64,000 bases of DNA from positions 4,868,501-4,932,500 of the forward strand of contig NZ_CP025407.1 in NCBI RefSeq assembly GCF_002847285.1, in the 5' to 3' direction. Position numbers and translations under genes: made by a program. The first letter of the stretch is position 1; the number at the start of each line of letters is the position of its first letter. The notes under the pieces were generated by a model. That model was given only the letters and a program-made list of their open reading frames with translations. It was not told the DNA's origin and did no database searches. Source of the stretch: Streptomyces sp. CMB-StM0423 (GTDB taxonomy: Bacteria; Actinomycetota; Actinomycetes; Streptomycetales; Streptomycetaceae). Positions 52,283 through 59,983 of this stretch are shown piece by piece.

Positions 52283-54376
52283 ATGATCCGTACCCTCCTC
52301 GTCGCCAACCGCGGCGAGATCGCCTGCCGCGTCTTCCGTACCTGCGGGGAGCTGGGCATCACGCCCGTCGCGGTGCACTCCGACGCGGACGCGGGGGCGC
52401 TGCACGTACGCGCCGCGCTGGATGCCGGCGGGGCGGCGGTCCGGCTGCCGGGGCGGGCGGCGGCGGACACGTACCTGCGGGCGGACCTGCTGGTCGCGGC
52501 GGCGCTGGCGGCGGGCGCGGACGCGGTGCACCCGGGCTACGGGTTCCTCTCCGAGAGCGCGGAGTTCGCGCGGGCGGTCGGGGCGGCGGGGCTGACGTGG
52601 GTCGGGCCGCCGCCGGAGGCGATCGAGGCGATGGCGTCCAAGACGCGCGCGAAGGAACTGATGGGCCTGGCGCCCTTCGACCCGTCGAAGGCGGTGGAGT
52701 CCGACCTGCCGCTGCTGGTCAAGGCGGCGGCGGGCGGCGGCGGCCGCGGTATGCGGATCGTCCGCGAACTGGCGGCGCTGGAGCTGGAACTGGAGTCGGC
52801 GTCGGCGGAGGCCGCGGCGGCGTTCGGGGACGGCGAGGTGTTCGTCGAGCCGTACGTCGAGGGCGGGCGGCACGTGGAGGTGCAGGTGCTCGCGGACGCG
52901 CACGGGGGCGTGTGGGCGCTGGGCACGCGCGACTGCTCGCTGCAGCGGCGGCACCAGAAGGTGGTGGAGGAGGCGCCCGCACCGGGTCTCGCGGCGGGCG
53001 TGGCGGCGGAGCTGGAGGAGACGGCGGTACGGGCGGCGCGGGCGATCGGGTACGTGGGCGCGGGCACGGTGGAATTCCTGCTGGCGCCGGACGGGCGGGC
53101 GCAGTTCCTGGAGATGAACACGCGGCTGCAGGTGGAGCACCCGGTGACGGAGGCGGTGTACGGGGTCGACCTGGTGGCCGGGCAGTTGAGGATCGCGGAG
53201 GGCGCGCACTTGCCGCCGTCGGCACCGCGGCCGAGGGGCCACGCGGTGGAGGCCCGCCTGTACGCGGAGGACCCGGCGTCGGATTTCGCCCCGCAGACGG
53301 GCGGGGTCTCCTGCCTGGAGGTCGGGGGCGCCACGGGGGGCGAGCTGCTCCGGACCGCCGGGAACGACCGTGTGCCGTATGCCGCGGGGGAACCCCCCAC
53401 CCTCCGCCTCGACACCGGCTACACCGCCGGCGACACCGTCACCCCGTACTACGACGCCCTGCTCGCCAAGGTGATCGTCCACGCCCCCACCCGCGCCGAG
53501 GCGGTCCGCCACCTGACGACCGCGCTGCGGCGGGCACGGATCCACGGTCCGGTGACGAACAGGGACCTGCTCGTCCGGTCGCTGGAACACGAGGAGTTCA
53601 CCGGCGCGCGGATGACCACCTCCTTCTACGACGCCCACCTGCCGACGCTCACGAGCCCCCCGGGCGAGGCCGATGCCCACCTCCGACTCGCCGCTCTCGC
53701 CGCCGCGCTCGCCGATGCCGCCGCGCGGCAGCAGGCGGGGGGTGCGGTGCTGCCCGTCCGGTTCGGGGGGTGGCGCAATGTGCCGTCGCAGCCGCAGGTG
53801 AAGGGGTACCGGGTCGAGCCCGGCGGTGCCGGGGCTGAGGTTCGTTACCGCCGAACCCGCGACGGCGTACGGGCCGACGGCCTGCCCGAGGTGCGCGTGC
53901 TCTCCGCCGCTCCCGGGCGCGTGGTGCTCGAAGTCGCCGGTGTCGCCCGTGCCTTCGACATCGCCGTCTACGACGACGCCTCCGCAGCGCCCCATCCCGC
54001 CCCGGCCACGTACGTCGACACCCCCCACGGTTCGTACGCCCTCCGCCCCCTCTCGCGCTTTCCCGACCCCCGCGCCGACACCCCGCCCGGCTCCCTCCTC
54101 GCCCCCATGCCCGGCACGGTCGTCCGCCTCGCCGACGGGATCGCCCCCGGGCAGGCGGTCCGCCAGGGCCAGCCCCTTCTCTGGCTGGAGGCGATGAAGA
54201 TGGAGCACAAGGTCGCCGCCCCCGCCTCCGGCGTGCTCACCGCCCTGCACGCCGCCCCCGGCCGTCAGGTCGAAGTCGGCGCCCTCCTGGCCGTAGTAGA
54301 AGCCGTAGAAGAAACCGCAGCCGAAGCCGTAACCGCAGACGCCCCGCCCCGCGATCAGGAAGGCCGACAGCCATGA
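52283..54376 (+). CDS. Acyl-CoA carboxylase, biotin carboxylase / biotin carrier (alpha) subunit
   Basis: A 697-residue fused subunit. The biotin carboxylase part reads LLVANRGEIACRVFRTC, GYGFLSESAEFAR, KAAAGGGGRGMRIV (ATP-grasp Gly loop), RDCSLQRRHQKVVEEAPAPG and EMNTRLQVEHPVTE (catalytic Arg/Glu region). The C-terminal carrier domain ends LWLEAMKMEHKV, where the Lys of EAMKMEH is biotinylated. The segment between SKTRAKELM and LLVKAAAGGG is about 15-20 residues shorter than usual, so the ATP-lid base is trimmed. It forms a complex with the beta subunit encoded upstream. The stop overlaps the acyl-CoA dehydrogenase ATG. Confidence 0.92.
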   Translation: MIRTLLVANRGEIACRVFRTCGELGITPVAVHSDADAGALHVRAALDAGGAAVRLPGRAAADTYLRADLLVAAALAAGADAVHPGYGFLSESAEFARAVGAAGLTWVGPPPEAIEAMASKTRAKELMGLAPFDPSKAVESDLPLLVKAAAGGGGRGMRIVRELAALELELESASAEAAAAFGDGEVFVEPYVEGGRHVEVQVLADAHGGVWALGTRDCSLQRRHQKVVEEAPAPGLAAGVAAELEETAVRAARAIGYVGAGTVEFLLAPDGRAQFLEMNTRLQVEHPVTEAVYGVDLVAGQLRIAEGAHLPPSAPRPRGHAVEARLYAEDPASDFAPQTGGVSCLEVGGATGGELLRTAGNDRVPYAAGEPPTLRLDTGYTAGDTVTPYYDALLAKVIVHAPTRAEAVRHLTTALRRARIHGPVTNRDLLVRSLEHEEFTGARMTTSFYDAHLPTLTSPPGEADAHLRLAALAAALADAAARQQAGGAVLPVRFGGWRNVPSQPQVKGYRVEPGGAGAEVRYRRTRDGVRADGLPEVRVLSAAPGRVVLEVAGVARAFDIAVYDDASAAPHPAPATYVDTPHGSYALRPLSRFPDPRADTPPGSLLAPMPGTVVRLADGIAPGQAVRQGQPLLWLEAMKMEHKVAAPASGVLTALHAAPGRQVEVGALLAVVEAVEETAAEAVTADAPPRDQEGRQP

Positions 54377-55539
54377 CCAGCGCCATCCTCGAACCCCAGG
54401 AGCACCGCGACCTCCGCGCCGCCGTCGCCGCGCTCGGCGCCCGCTACGGCCGCGACTACTTCACCGCCGCCGTCCGCGACGGCCGGCACACCGACGAGCT
54501 GTGGGCCGAGGCCGGCAAGGCCGGTTACCTCGGCGTCAACCTCCCCGAGGCGTACGGCGGCGGAGGCGGCGGCATCGCGGAGCTGGCGATCGTGCTGGAG
54601 GAACTCGGCGCGGCCGGCTGCCCGCTGCTCATGCTCGTGGTGTCGCCCGCGATCTGCGGCACGGTCATCGCCCGCTTCGGCACCGAGGAGCAGAAGCGGC
54701 ACTGGCTCCCCGGACTCGCCGACGGCACCCGCAAGATGGCCTTCGGCATCACCGAGCCCGACGCCGGCTCCAACTCCCACCGCATCACCACCACCGCCCG
54801 CCGCGACGGCGACGACTGGGTGCTGTCCGGCCGCAAGGTGTTCATCTCCGGCGTCGACATCGCCGACGCCACGCTCGTCGTCGGCCGCACCGAGGACGAG
54901 CGCACCGGCAAGCTCAAGCCCTGCCTGTTCATCGTCCCGCGCGACGCCGAGGGCTTTCAGCGCTCGCACATACCCATGGAACTGCACGCTCCGGAGAAGC
55001 AGTTCGAGCTGGTCCTCGACGACGTGCGGCTGCCCGCGGACGCCCTCGTCGGCGACGAGGACGCCGGTCTCCTCCAGCTCTTCGCGGGGCTCAACCCCGA
55101 GCGCATCATGACCGCCGCGTTCGCGCTGGGCCTGGGGCGGCAGGCGGTGGCGCGGGCCGTCGACTACGCCCGTACGCGCCAGGTGTGGAAGGGCGGCGCC
55201 ATCGGCGTGCACCAGGCGATCGCGCATCCGCTCGCGCAGGCGCACATCGAGTTGGAGCTGGCCCGGCTGATGACGCAGAAGGCGGCCGCGTTGTATGACG
55301 CCGGTGACGACGCGGGCGCGGGCGAGGCGGCGAACATGGCGAAGTACGCGGCCGCGGAGGCGGCGGCGAGGGCCGTCGACCAGGCCGTGCACACCCTCGG
55401 CGGCAACGGGCTCAGCACCGAGTACGGTCTTGCGCAGATGCTCACCGCGTCCCGCGTGGCCAGGATCGCCCCGGTCAGCCGGGAGATGATCCTCAACTAC
55501 GTGTCGCACCAGACGCTGGGCCTGCCCAAGTCGTACTGA
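54373..55539 (+). CDS. Acyl-CoA dehydrogenase (citronellyl/isovaleryl-CoA type)
   Basis: A 388-residue FAD acyl-CoA dehydrogenase. Visible features: the N-terminal helical domain with AEAGKAGYLGVNLPEAYGGGGGGI, the FAD-binding middle domain AFGITEPDAGSNSHRITTTARRDGDDWVLSGRKVFISGVDIADATLVVGRT, and the C-terminal four-helix domain ending LGGNGLSTEYGLAQMLTASRVARIAPVSREMI, where a Glu is expected as the catalytic base. It introduces a double bond next to the CoA thioester, probably before the carboxylase step. Coupled to the upstream gene by ATGA. The chain length specificity is unknown. Confidence 0.92.
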   Translation: MTSAILEPQEHRDLRAAVAALGARYGRDYFTAAVRDGRHTDELWAEAGKAGYLGVNLPEAYGGGGGGIAELAIVLEELGAAGCPLLMLVVSPAICGTVIARFGTEEQKRHWLPGLADGTRKMAFGITEPDAGSNSHRITTTARRDGDDWVLSGRKVFISGVDIADATLVVGRTEDERTGKLKPCLFIVPRDAEGFQRSHIPMELHAPEKQFELVLDDVRLPADALVGDEDAGLLQLFAGLNPERIMTAAFALGLGRQAVARAVDYARTRQVWKGGAIGVHQAIAHPLAQAHIELELARLMTQKAAALYDAGDDAGAGEAANMAKYAAAEAAARAVDQAVHTLGGNGLSTEYGLAQMLTASRVARIAPVSREMILNYVSHQTLGLPKSY

Positions 55540-55573
55540 CGCCGCCGACGTACCGAAGGAGCACCTCCCCGCC

Positions 55574-56368
55574 ATGACCGACGCACCCGCAGAACCGGCC
55601 GCCGACGACGCGCCCCTCGTCCGGATCGCGCGCGACGACCGCGGCGTCACGACCCTCACGCTGGACTCGCCGCACAACCGCAACGCGCTCTCCGCCCGCC
55701 TCATGGCCGAACTCGACGCGGGCCTGGCCGCCGCCGCGGAGGACGACGACGTACGGGCCGTGCTGCTCACCCACACCGGCAACACCTTCTGCGCCGGCGC
55801 CGACCTCGGCGAGGCCACGGGCGCCGCCGCCCCCACGGACGGGCCGCTGGCGCTGGCGCGGCTGCTGCGGGCGGTCGTGGAGTGCCCGAAGCCGGTCGTC
55901 GCGCGGGTGACCGGGCACGTACGGGCGGGGGGCCTCGGGCTGCTCGGCGCGTGCGACATCGCTGCGGCGGGGACGGGGGCGACGTTCGCGTTCACCGAGG
56001 CGCGGCTCGGGCTCGCGCCGGCGGTGATCTCGATGCCGCTGCTGCCGCGGCTGGACGCCCGCGCGGCGGCGCGCTACTACCTCACGGGCGAGCGCTTCGG
56101 CCCGGAGGAGGCGGCGAGGACCGGCCTGGTGACGCTGGCGGGTGACGACGTGGACGCGCTGCTGACGCCGGTGCTCGACGGGCTGCGGGCGGCGTCGCCG
56201 CAGGGTCTTGCGGCGTCGAAGCGGCTCGTGACGGGGGAGGTGCTGCGGACGTTCGACCGGGACACGGAGCCGTTCGCGGAGCTGTCGGCGTCGCTGTTCG
56301 CGTCCCCGGAGGCCAGGGAGGGCATGACGGCGTTCCTGGAGCGCCGGGAGCCGAAGTGGTCCCGCTGA
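55574..56368 (+). CDS. Enoyl-CoA hydratase / isomerase family protein
   Basis: A 264-residue crotonase-fold enzyme. The oxyanion-hole segments are FCAGADLGEATG and the HVRAGGLGLLGACDIAAAGTGATFAFTEARLGLAPAVISM stretch, with a Glu in FAFTEARLG as a catalytic candidate. It should hydrate the carboxylated unsaturated acyl-CoA (isohexenyl- or methyl-glutaconyl-CoA, AtuE/LiuC-like). It lies 34 bp after the dehydrogenase gene, preceded by GAAGGAG. Its 3' end overlaps the start of the TetR gene by 13 bases. Confidence 0.9.
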   Translation: MTDAPAEPAADDAPLVRIARDDRGVTTLTLDSPHNRNALSARLMAELDAGLAAAAEDDDVRAVLLTHTGNTFCAGADLGEATGAAAPTDGPLALARLLRAVVECPKPVVARVTGHVRAGGLGLLGACDIAAAGTGATFAFTEARLGLAPAVISMPLLPRLDARAAARYYLTGERFGPEEAARTGLVTLAGDDVDALLTPVLDGLRAASPQGLAASKRLVTGEVLRTFDRDTEPFAELSASLFASPEAREGMTAFLERREPKWSR

Positions 56369-57036
56369 CGGACGCCCCGCGCCAGCCACGGGGCCGGGGC
56401 CCGCAGCAGGACCGCAGCCGGGCGACCCGGCAGCGGCTGCTGGAGGCGGCGGTCGCGTGCCTGGCGGAACTGGGCTGGGGCGGCAGCACGGTCAGCGTGG
56501 TCGCGGAACGGGCGGGCGTCTCGCGCGGCGCGGCGCAGCACCACTTCCCGACCAGGGAGGACCTGTTCACGGCGGCGGTGGAACACGTGGCGGCGGAACG
56601 CTCGGCGGCCCTGCGCGCGCTGCTGCCGGCGACGGGAGGGGCGGATCCGGTACGGGCGGCGGGAGCAGGTGCCGCAGCGCGGGAGGAGGACGCCACCGCC
56701 GCCGTCGTGCGCGGGGTCGTCGACCTCTACACCGGGCCCCTCTTCCGGGCCGCGCTCCAGCTCTGGGCCGCCGCCGCCAACGAGGACCAGCTACGCCCCC
56801 GCGTCGCCGCGCTGGAGGCCCGCGTCGGCCGCGAGGCGCACCGGATGACGGTGGCGCTGCTCGGCGCCGACGAGTCGGTGCCGGGCGTACGGGAGACGGT
56901 GCAGGGCTTCCTCGACATGGCCCGGGGCCTGGGCCTGGCGACCCTGCTCACGGACGACAGCGCTCGCCGCGACCGCGTCGTGACGCAGTGGTCGCACCTG
57001 CTGACGACAGCCCTGTCGCACACCGAGCCCCGCTGA
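56356..57036 (+). CDS. TetR-family regulator of the terpene/acyl-CoA operon
   Basis: A 226-residue TetR-family regulator. The helix-turn-helix covers ATRQRLLEAAVACLAELGWGGSTVSVVAERAGVSRGAAQHHFPTREDLFTAAVEHVA. The C-terminal part is a TetR_C ligand domain with a small Ala-rich loop near residue 95. The GTG at 56356 overlaps the end of the enoyl-CoA hydratase gene, so it is the last gene of the operon it probably represses. The inducer could be an acyl-CoA or terpene acid. The dispersed repeat copy D lies in the 242-bp gap after it. Confidence 0.85.
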   Translation: MVPLTDAPRQPRGRGPQQDRSRATRQRLLEAAVACLAELGWGGSTVSVVAERAGVSRGAAQHHFPTREDLFTAAVEHVAAERSAALRALLPATGGADPVRAAGAGAAAREEDATAAVVRGVVDLYTGPLFRAALQLWAAAANEDQLRPRVAALEARVGREAHRMTVALLGADESVPGVRETVQGFLDMARGLGLATLLTDDSARRDRVVTQWSHLLTTALSHTEPR

Positions 57037-57096
57037 GGCCCAGGCGCACGGGCCTGCCCGGCCCCGTACCCGCACAGCCCCCACAGCCCCCCAAAG

Positions 57097-57137
57097 TCCC
57101 CCACGCACCCGCCCAAGGGTAGGCCGCCCCACCGACA
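57097..57137 (-). repeat. Dispersed repeat, copy D (between tetR and citrate synthase)
   Basis: Core at 57104-57124 (minus strand), identical to copies A, B and C. Upstream similarity includes TTGTCGGTGGGGCGG; downstream GTGGGGGA. It lies in a gap between convergent genes and points back toward the tetR gene, so no promoter role is evident here. Confidence 0.75.
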
Positions 57138-57278
57138 ACGAGGCCGTGGTCGCCCGCGGGGCCAGGTCCAGTCGCTTCAGATCGAACCGCCTCCAGCCGC
57201 CACCGTTGCAGCCGGCTCAGGCCGACCAGCCCTGAGCCGGCACGTCGCAGACGGAACCGCCTCACGCCGACCCGCGGC

Positions 57279-58385
57279 TCACGCCGACCCGCCCGCCTCC
57301 GCGTAGCCCTCGATCTCCTGCGGCGACCGCGTCCCCGGCCCCACGTACCGCGCCGACGGCCGCACCAGCCGCCCCGTCCGTTTCTGCTCCAGGATGTGCG
57401 CCGACCACCCCGCCGTCCGCGCGCACGTGAACATCGACGTGAACATGTGCGCCGGCACCTCCGCGAAGTCCAGCACGATCGCCGCCCAGAACTCGACGTT
57501 CGTCTCCAGCACCCGGTCCGGACGCCGTGCCCGCAGCTCCGCCAGCGCCGCCTTCTCCAGCGCCTCCGCGACCTCGTACCGCGGCGCGCCGAGCTGCTTC
57601 GCCGTGCGCCTCAGCACCCGCGCCCGCGGGTCCTCCGCGCGGTAGACGCGGTGGCCGAAGCCCATCAGCCGCTCGCCGTCGTCCAGCGCCCGCTTCACGT
57701 AGCCCTCGGCGTCGCCCGTGCGCTCGATCTCCTCGATCATCCCGAGCACCCGCGACGGCGCGCCCCCGTGCAGCGGCCCGGACATCGCGCCGACCGCGCC
57801 GGACAGCGCCGCCGCGACGTCGGCGCCGGTGGAGGCGATGACGCGGGCGGTGAAGGTGGAGGCGTTCATGCCGTGTTCCGCGGCGGAGGTCCAGTAGGCG
57901 TCGACGGCGGCGACGTGCTTGGGGTCGGGCTCGCCGCGCCAGCGGATCATGAACCGCTCGACGACCGTACGGGCCTTGTCGATCTCCCGCTGCGGCACCA
58001 TCGGCCGCCCCTGCCCGCGGGCGGACTGCGCAACGTACGACAGCGCCATGACGGCGGCCCGCGCCAGGTCCTCGCGGGCGCGCGCCTCGTCGATGTCGAG
58101 CAGCGGGCGCAGCCCCCAGACGGGCGCGAGCATCGCCAGCGCGGACTGCACGTCGACGCGGATGTCGCCGGAGTGCACGGGGATGGGGAAGGGCTCGGCG
58201 GGCGGCAGACCGGGTTTGAAGGCGCCGTCGACCAGAAGACCCCAGACGTTGCCGAACGAGACGTGACCCACCAGGTCCTCGATGTCCACACCGCGATAAC
58301 GGAGCGCGCCGCCCTCCTTGTCGGGTTCGGCGATCTCTGTCTCGAAGGCGACGACTCCCTCAAGCCCGGGTACGAAATCGGACAT
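57279..58385 (-). CDS. Citrate synthase family protein (actinobacterial citrate synthase 2)
   Basis: A 368-residue citrate synthase-fold protein. Conserved segments are GGALRYRGVDIEDLVGHVSFGNVWGLLVDG, MSGPLHGGAPSRVL (active-site His), and LMGFGHRVYRAEDPRAR (second His). The third catalytic position, normally Asp in NVDFY-like motifs, reads NVEFWAAIVLD, so Glu replaces Asp there. It should condense oxaloacetate with acetyl-CoA, or could act as methylcitrate synthase. ATG at 58385. It is divergent from pdxH across a 327-bp gap with a perfect inverted repeat. Confidence 0.88.
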   Translation of the reverse strand: MSDFVPGLEGVVAFETEIAEPDKEGGALRYRGVDIEDLVGHVSFGNVWGLLVDGAFKPGLPPAEPFPIPVHSGDIRVDVQSALAMLAPVWGLRPLLDIDEARAREDLARAAVMALSYVAQSARGQGRPMVPQREIDKARTVVERFMIRWRGEPDPKHVAAVDAYWTSAAEHGMNASTFTARVIASTGADVAAALSGAVGAMSGPLHGGAPSRVLGMIEEIERTGDAEGYVKRALDDGERLMGFGHRVYRAEDPRARVLRRTAKQLGAPRYEVAEALEKAALAELRARRPDRVLETNVEFWAAIVLDFAEVPAHMFTSMFTCARTAGWSAHILEQKRTGRLVRPSARYVGPGTRSPQEIEGYAEAGGSA

Positions 58386-58712
58386 CAGGCGGCTCCCTCA
58401 TGTGTGGCGTGCGCTGCGGGGGTGTGCAGCGACGGACGGGTCGGCCCCAGGGCGTGGAGTGGTGCGGGGGGTGGACCTGCTGGCCAGGCTCCGCGGCGCC
58501 ATCGCTCGCGGTCCGGGGCGTGCATTCCGGGCCACCATAGCCGGGGGTGTGGAGTTTCCACAGTGGTCGGGCGGCGGATCTGTCGGGTCGCCTACATGCG
58601 AGGGGGCGTGAGATCGGGCACACTCCATCGATCCCGGCCCGGAGGGTTACGTGGTGCGTCGAGCGGGCAAACTCCCGCCCCGCAACGGCCGCTCATACTG
58701 CAAGATATGTAG
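58386..58712. other. Gene-free divergent promoter region between citrate synthase and pdxH
   Basis: This 327-bp gap carries the leaders of two divergent genes. A perfect inverted repeat TGTGGA-GTT-TCCACA lies at 58548-58562. CATACT at 58694-58699 could be a -10 box for pdxH, 13 bases before its GTG. I see no gene in the gap. Confidence 0.5.
58548..58562. promoter_or_regulatory. Perfect inverted repeat, possible operator
   Basis: TGTGGAGTTTCCACA has 6-bp perfect arms around GTT, in the divergent promoter region of the citrate synthase and pdxH genes. Confidence 0.45.
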
Positions 58713-59396
58713 GTGCGACACGTTGACGTTGACACCGAACGCTCCCTCGATCCGGCTGCCATGCGCGCGCACTATCGCGCCGCGGGACTGTCGGAGGACT
58801 CCCTCGCCGCCGATCCCTTCGAGCAGTTCGGCCGCTGGTTCCGGCAGGCCGCGGCGAGCGGACTGCACGAGCCCAACGCGATGGTCGTCTCCACCGCGGA
58901 CGCCGAGGGCCGGCCCAGCTCCCGCACCGTGCTGCTGAAGCAGGTGGACGAGCGGGGGTTCGTCTTCTACACCAACTACGGTTCGCGCAAGGGCCGCGAG
59001 CTGGCCGCGAACCCGCACGTGTCGCTGCTCTTCCCCTGGCACCCCGTCGCCCGCCAGGTGATCGTCGCGGGGGCGGCGGAGCGTACGGGCCGCGATGAGA
59101 CCGTGGCGTACTTCCGTACCAGGCCGCACGGCTCGCAGTTGGGCGCGTGGGCGAGCGAGCAGTCGTCGGCGGTGGCGTCGCGGGCGGAGCTGGACCGGAT
59201 GTACGAGGAGCTGGCGGACCGCTATCCGGAGGGCGAGCAGGTGCCGGCGCCGCCGGAGTGGGGCGGTTTCCGGGTCAGGCCGCGGACGGTGGAGTTCTGG
59301 CAGGGCCGCGAGAACCGGCTGCACGACCGCCTGAGGTACGTACGCACCGAGGGCGCGGCGGGCGGCGGCTGGACGGTGGAGCGCCTCTGCCCGTAG
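58713..59396 (+). CDS. pdxH: Pyridoxamine 5'-phosphate oxidase
   Basis: A 227-residue FMN enzyme that oxidises pyridoxine and pyridoxamine 5'-phosphates to pyridoxal 5'-phosphate. Family signatures: DPFEQFGRWFRQAAASGLHEPNAMVVSTAD, PSSRTVLLKQVDERGFVFYTNYGSRKGREL (FMN contacts), HPVARQVIVAGAAER, and the C-terminal WGGFRVRPRTVEFWQGRENRLHDRLRY, which binds substrate and ends the fold. The GTG at 58713 gives the usual length. A hairpin terminator follows its stop. Confidence 0.95.
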   Translation: MRHVDVDTERSLDPAAMRAHYRAAGLSEDSLAADPFEQFGRWFRQAAASGLHEPNAMVVSTADAEGRPSSRTVLLKQVDERGFVFYTNYGSRKGRELAANPHVSLLFPWHPVARQVIVAGAAERTGRDETVAYFRTRPHGSQLGAWASEQSSAVASRAELDRMYEELADRYPEGEQVPAPPEWGGFRVRPRTVEFWQGRENRLHDRLRYVRTEGAAGGGWTVERLCP

Positions 59397-59428
59397 CGAT
59401 ACGGGACGACGACGGCGCGCGCGGGGGT

Positions 59429-59447
59429 CCGGGGGCGGAGCCCCCGC
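59429..59447 (+). terminator. Terminator hairpin after pdxH
   Basis: GGGGGC (59431-59436) pairs with GCCCCC (59440-59445) around GGA, 35 bases after the pdxH stop. Flanking CC and GC bases may extend the stem slightly. Confidence 0.55.
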
Positions 59448-59489
59448 CGCGGCACGAAGGCCGGGAAAGGTCAGCCCCGGGCAGCAGAC

Positions 59490-59620
59490 GACCCGCGGCC
59501 CATTCCCCTGGAGGGGAGCCGGTCGGACGTACCGGCGGACCGCGGGTCGGGTGAACTGCTTGGGATAAGGGCCGGCTGGGTGCGTCCTAGGCACCCGGGT
59601 CCGGCATTGCGCTCAAGCGC
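59490..59620. ncRNA. Possible structured RNA of unknown class
   Basis: Five stems in 130 bases include a closing 9-bp stem with two internal hairpins (59490-59548), a two-part stem (59571-59605) and a short hairpin (59609-59620). The stems read equally well on either strand, so the transcribed strand cannot be told. This is inferred from pairing alone; it could be a terminator cluster, attenuator or small RNA. Confidence 0.35.
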
Positions 59621-59983
59621 GACGGCGGACCACTAGCCCGCAGTCACCTCACGCGTCCGGTACTTCATCATCTGCCGAACCACCTCCCTTCTCGTGTGCC
59701 TCACACAGTAGGCACGCCCCTCCGCCCCCTCAAGCGATTTCTCTGTGGCCCCGGCGACACCGGCCACGGCGCCCCGGCCGTCCCCGCGTACGACCGGAAC
59801 CCGCTGGTCCGCGGCGGTCCCGGGGCGCGGCCACCGGGTTCCCCGCCCGCGCCCCCTCCCGGTGGACCCCTTCCGCGTGCAACGATTTCGACGGAATGGG
59901 GTGTGTGCTGCGTCACGTTCGAGTTGAATGATCCGGGTGCACCACACCACGCACACGACGCCGCGGCGAGCAGGGGGTGCCTG

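Larger units (their letters stand above)
59397..59983. other. 587-bp gene-free, stem-loop-rich region after pdxH
   Basis: After the pdxH terminator, 59490-59620 holds a series of stem-loops. GACCCGCGG (59490-59498) pairs with CCGCGGGTC (59540-59548) and encloses CCCC-TGGA-GGGG (59505-59516) and CCGGT/ACCGG (59519-59535), like a three-way junction. Next come GCCGG/CCGGC (59571-59605) around GGGTGC/GCACCC (59578-59596), and GCGCT/AGCGC (59609-59620). On the minus strand a 12-codon frame (59633-59671; MMKYRTREVTAG) with GGGAGG before it lies upstream of these stems. I find no known RNA family that fits. The rest holds the leader of the PAS/GAF gene. Confidence 0.5.

Noticed and set aside
59490..59620. 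Possible c-di-AMP, cobalamin or SRP/RNase P RNA
   Set aside because: The conserved motifs of these RNA classes, as I remember them, are not present; kept as unknown structured RNA.
59633..59956. 107-codon minus-strand frame in the stem-loop region
   Set aside because: Arg/Gly-rich shadow character; only the last 12 codons have an RBS-like sequence, reported as part of the structured region.
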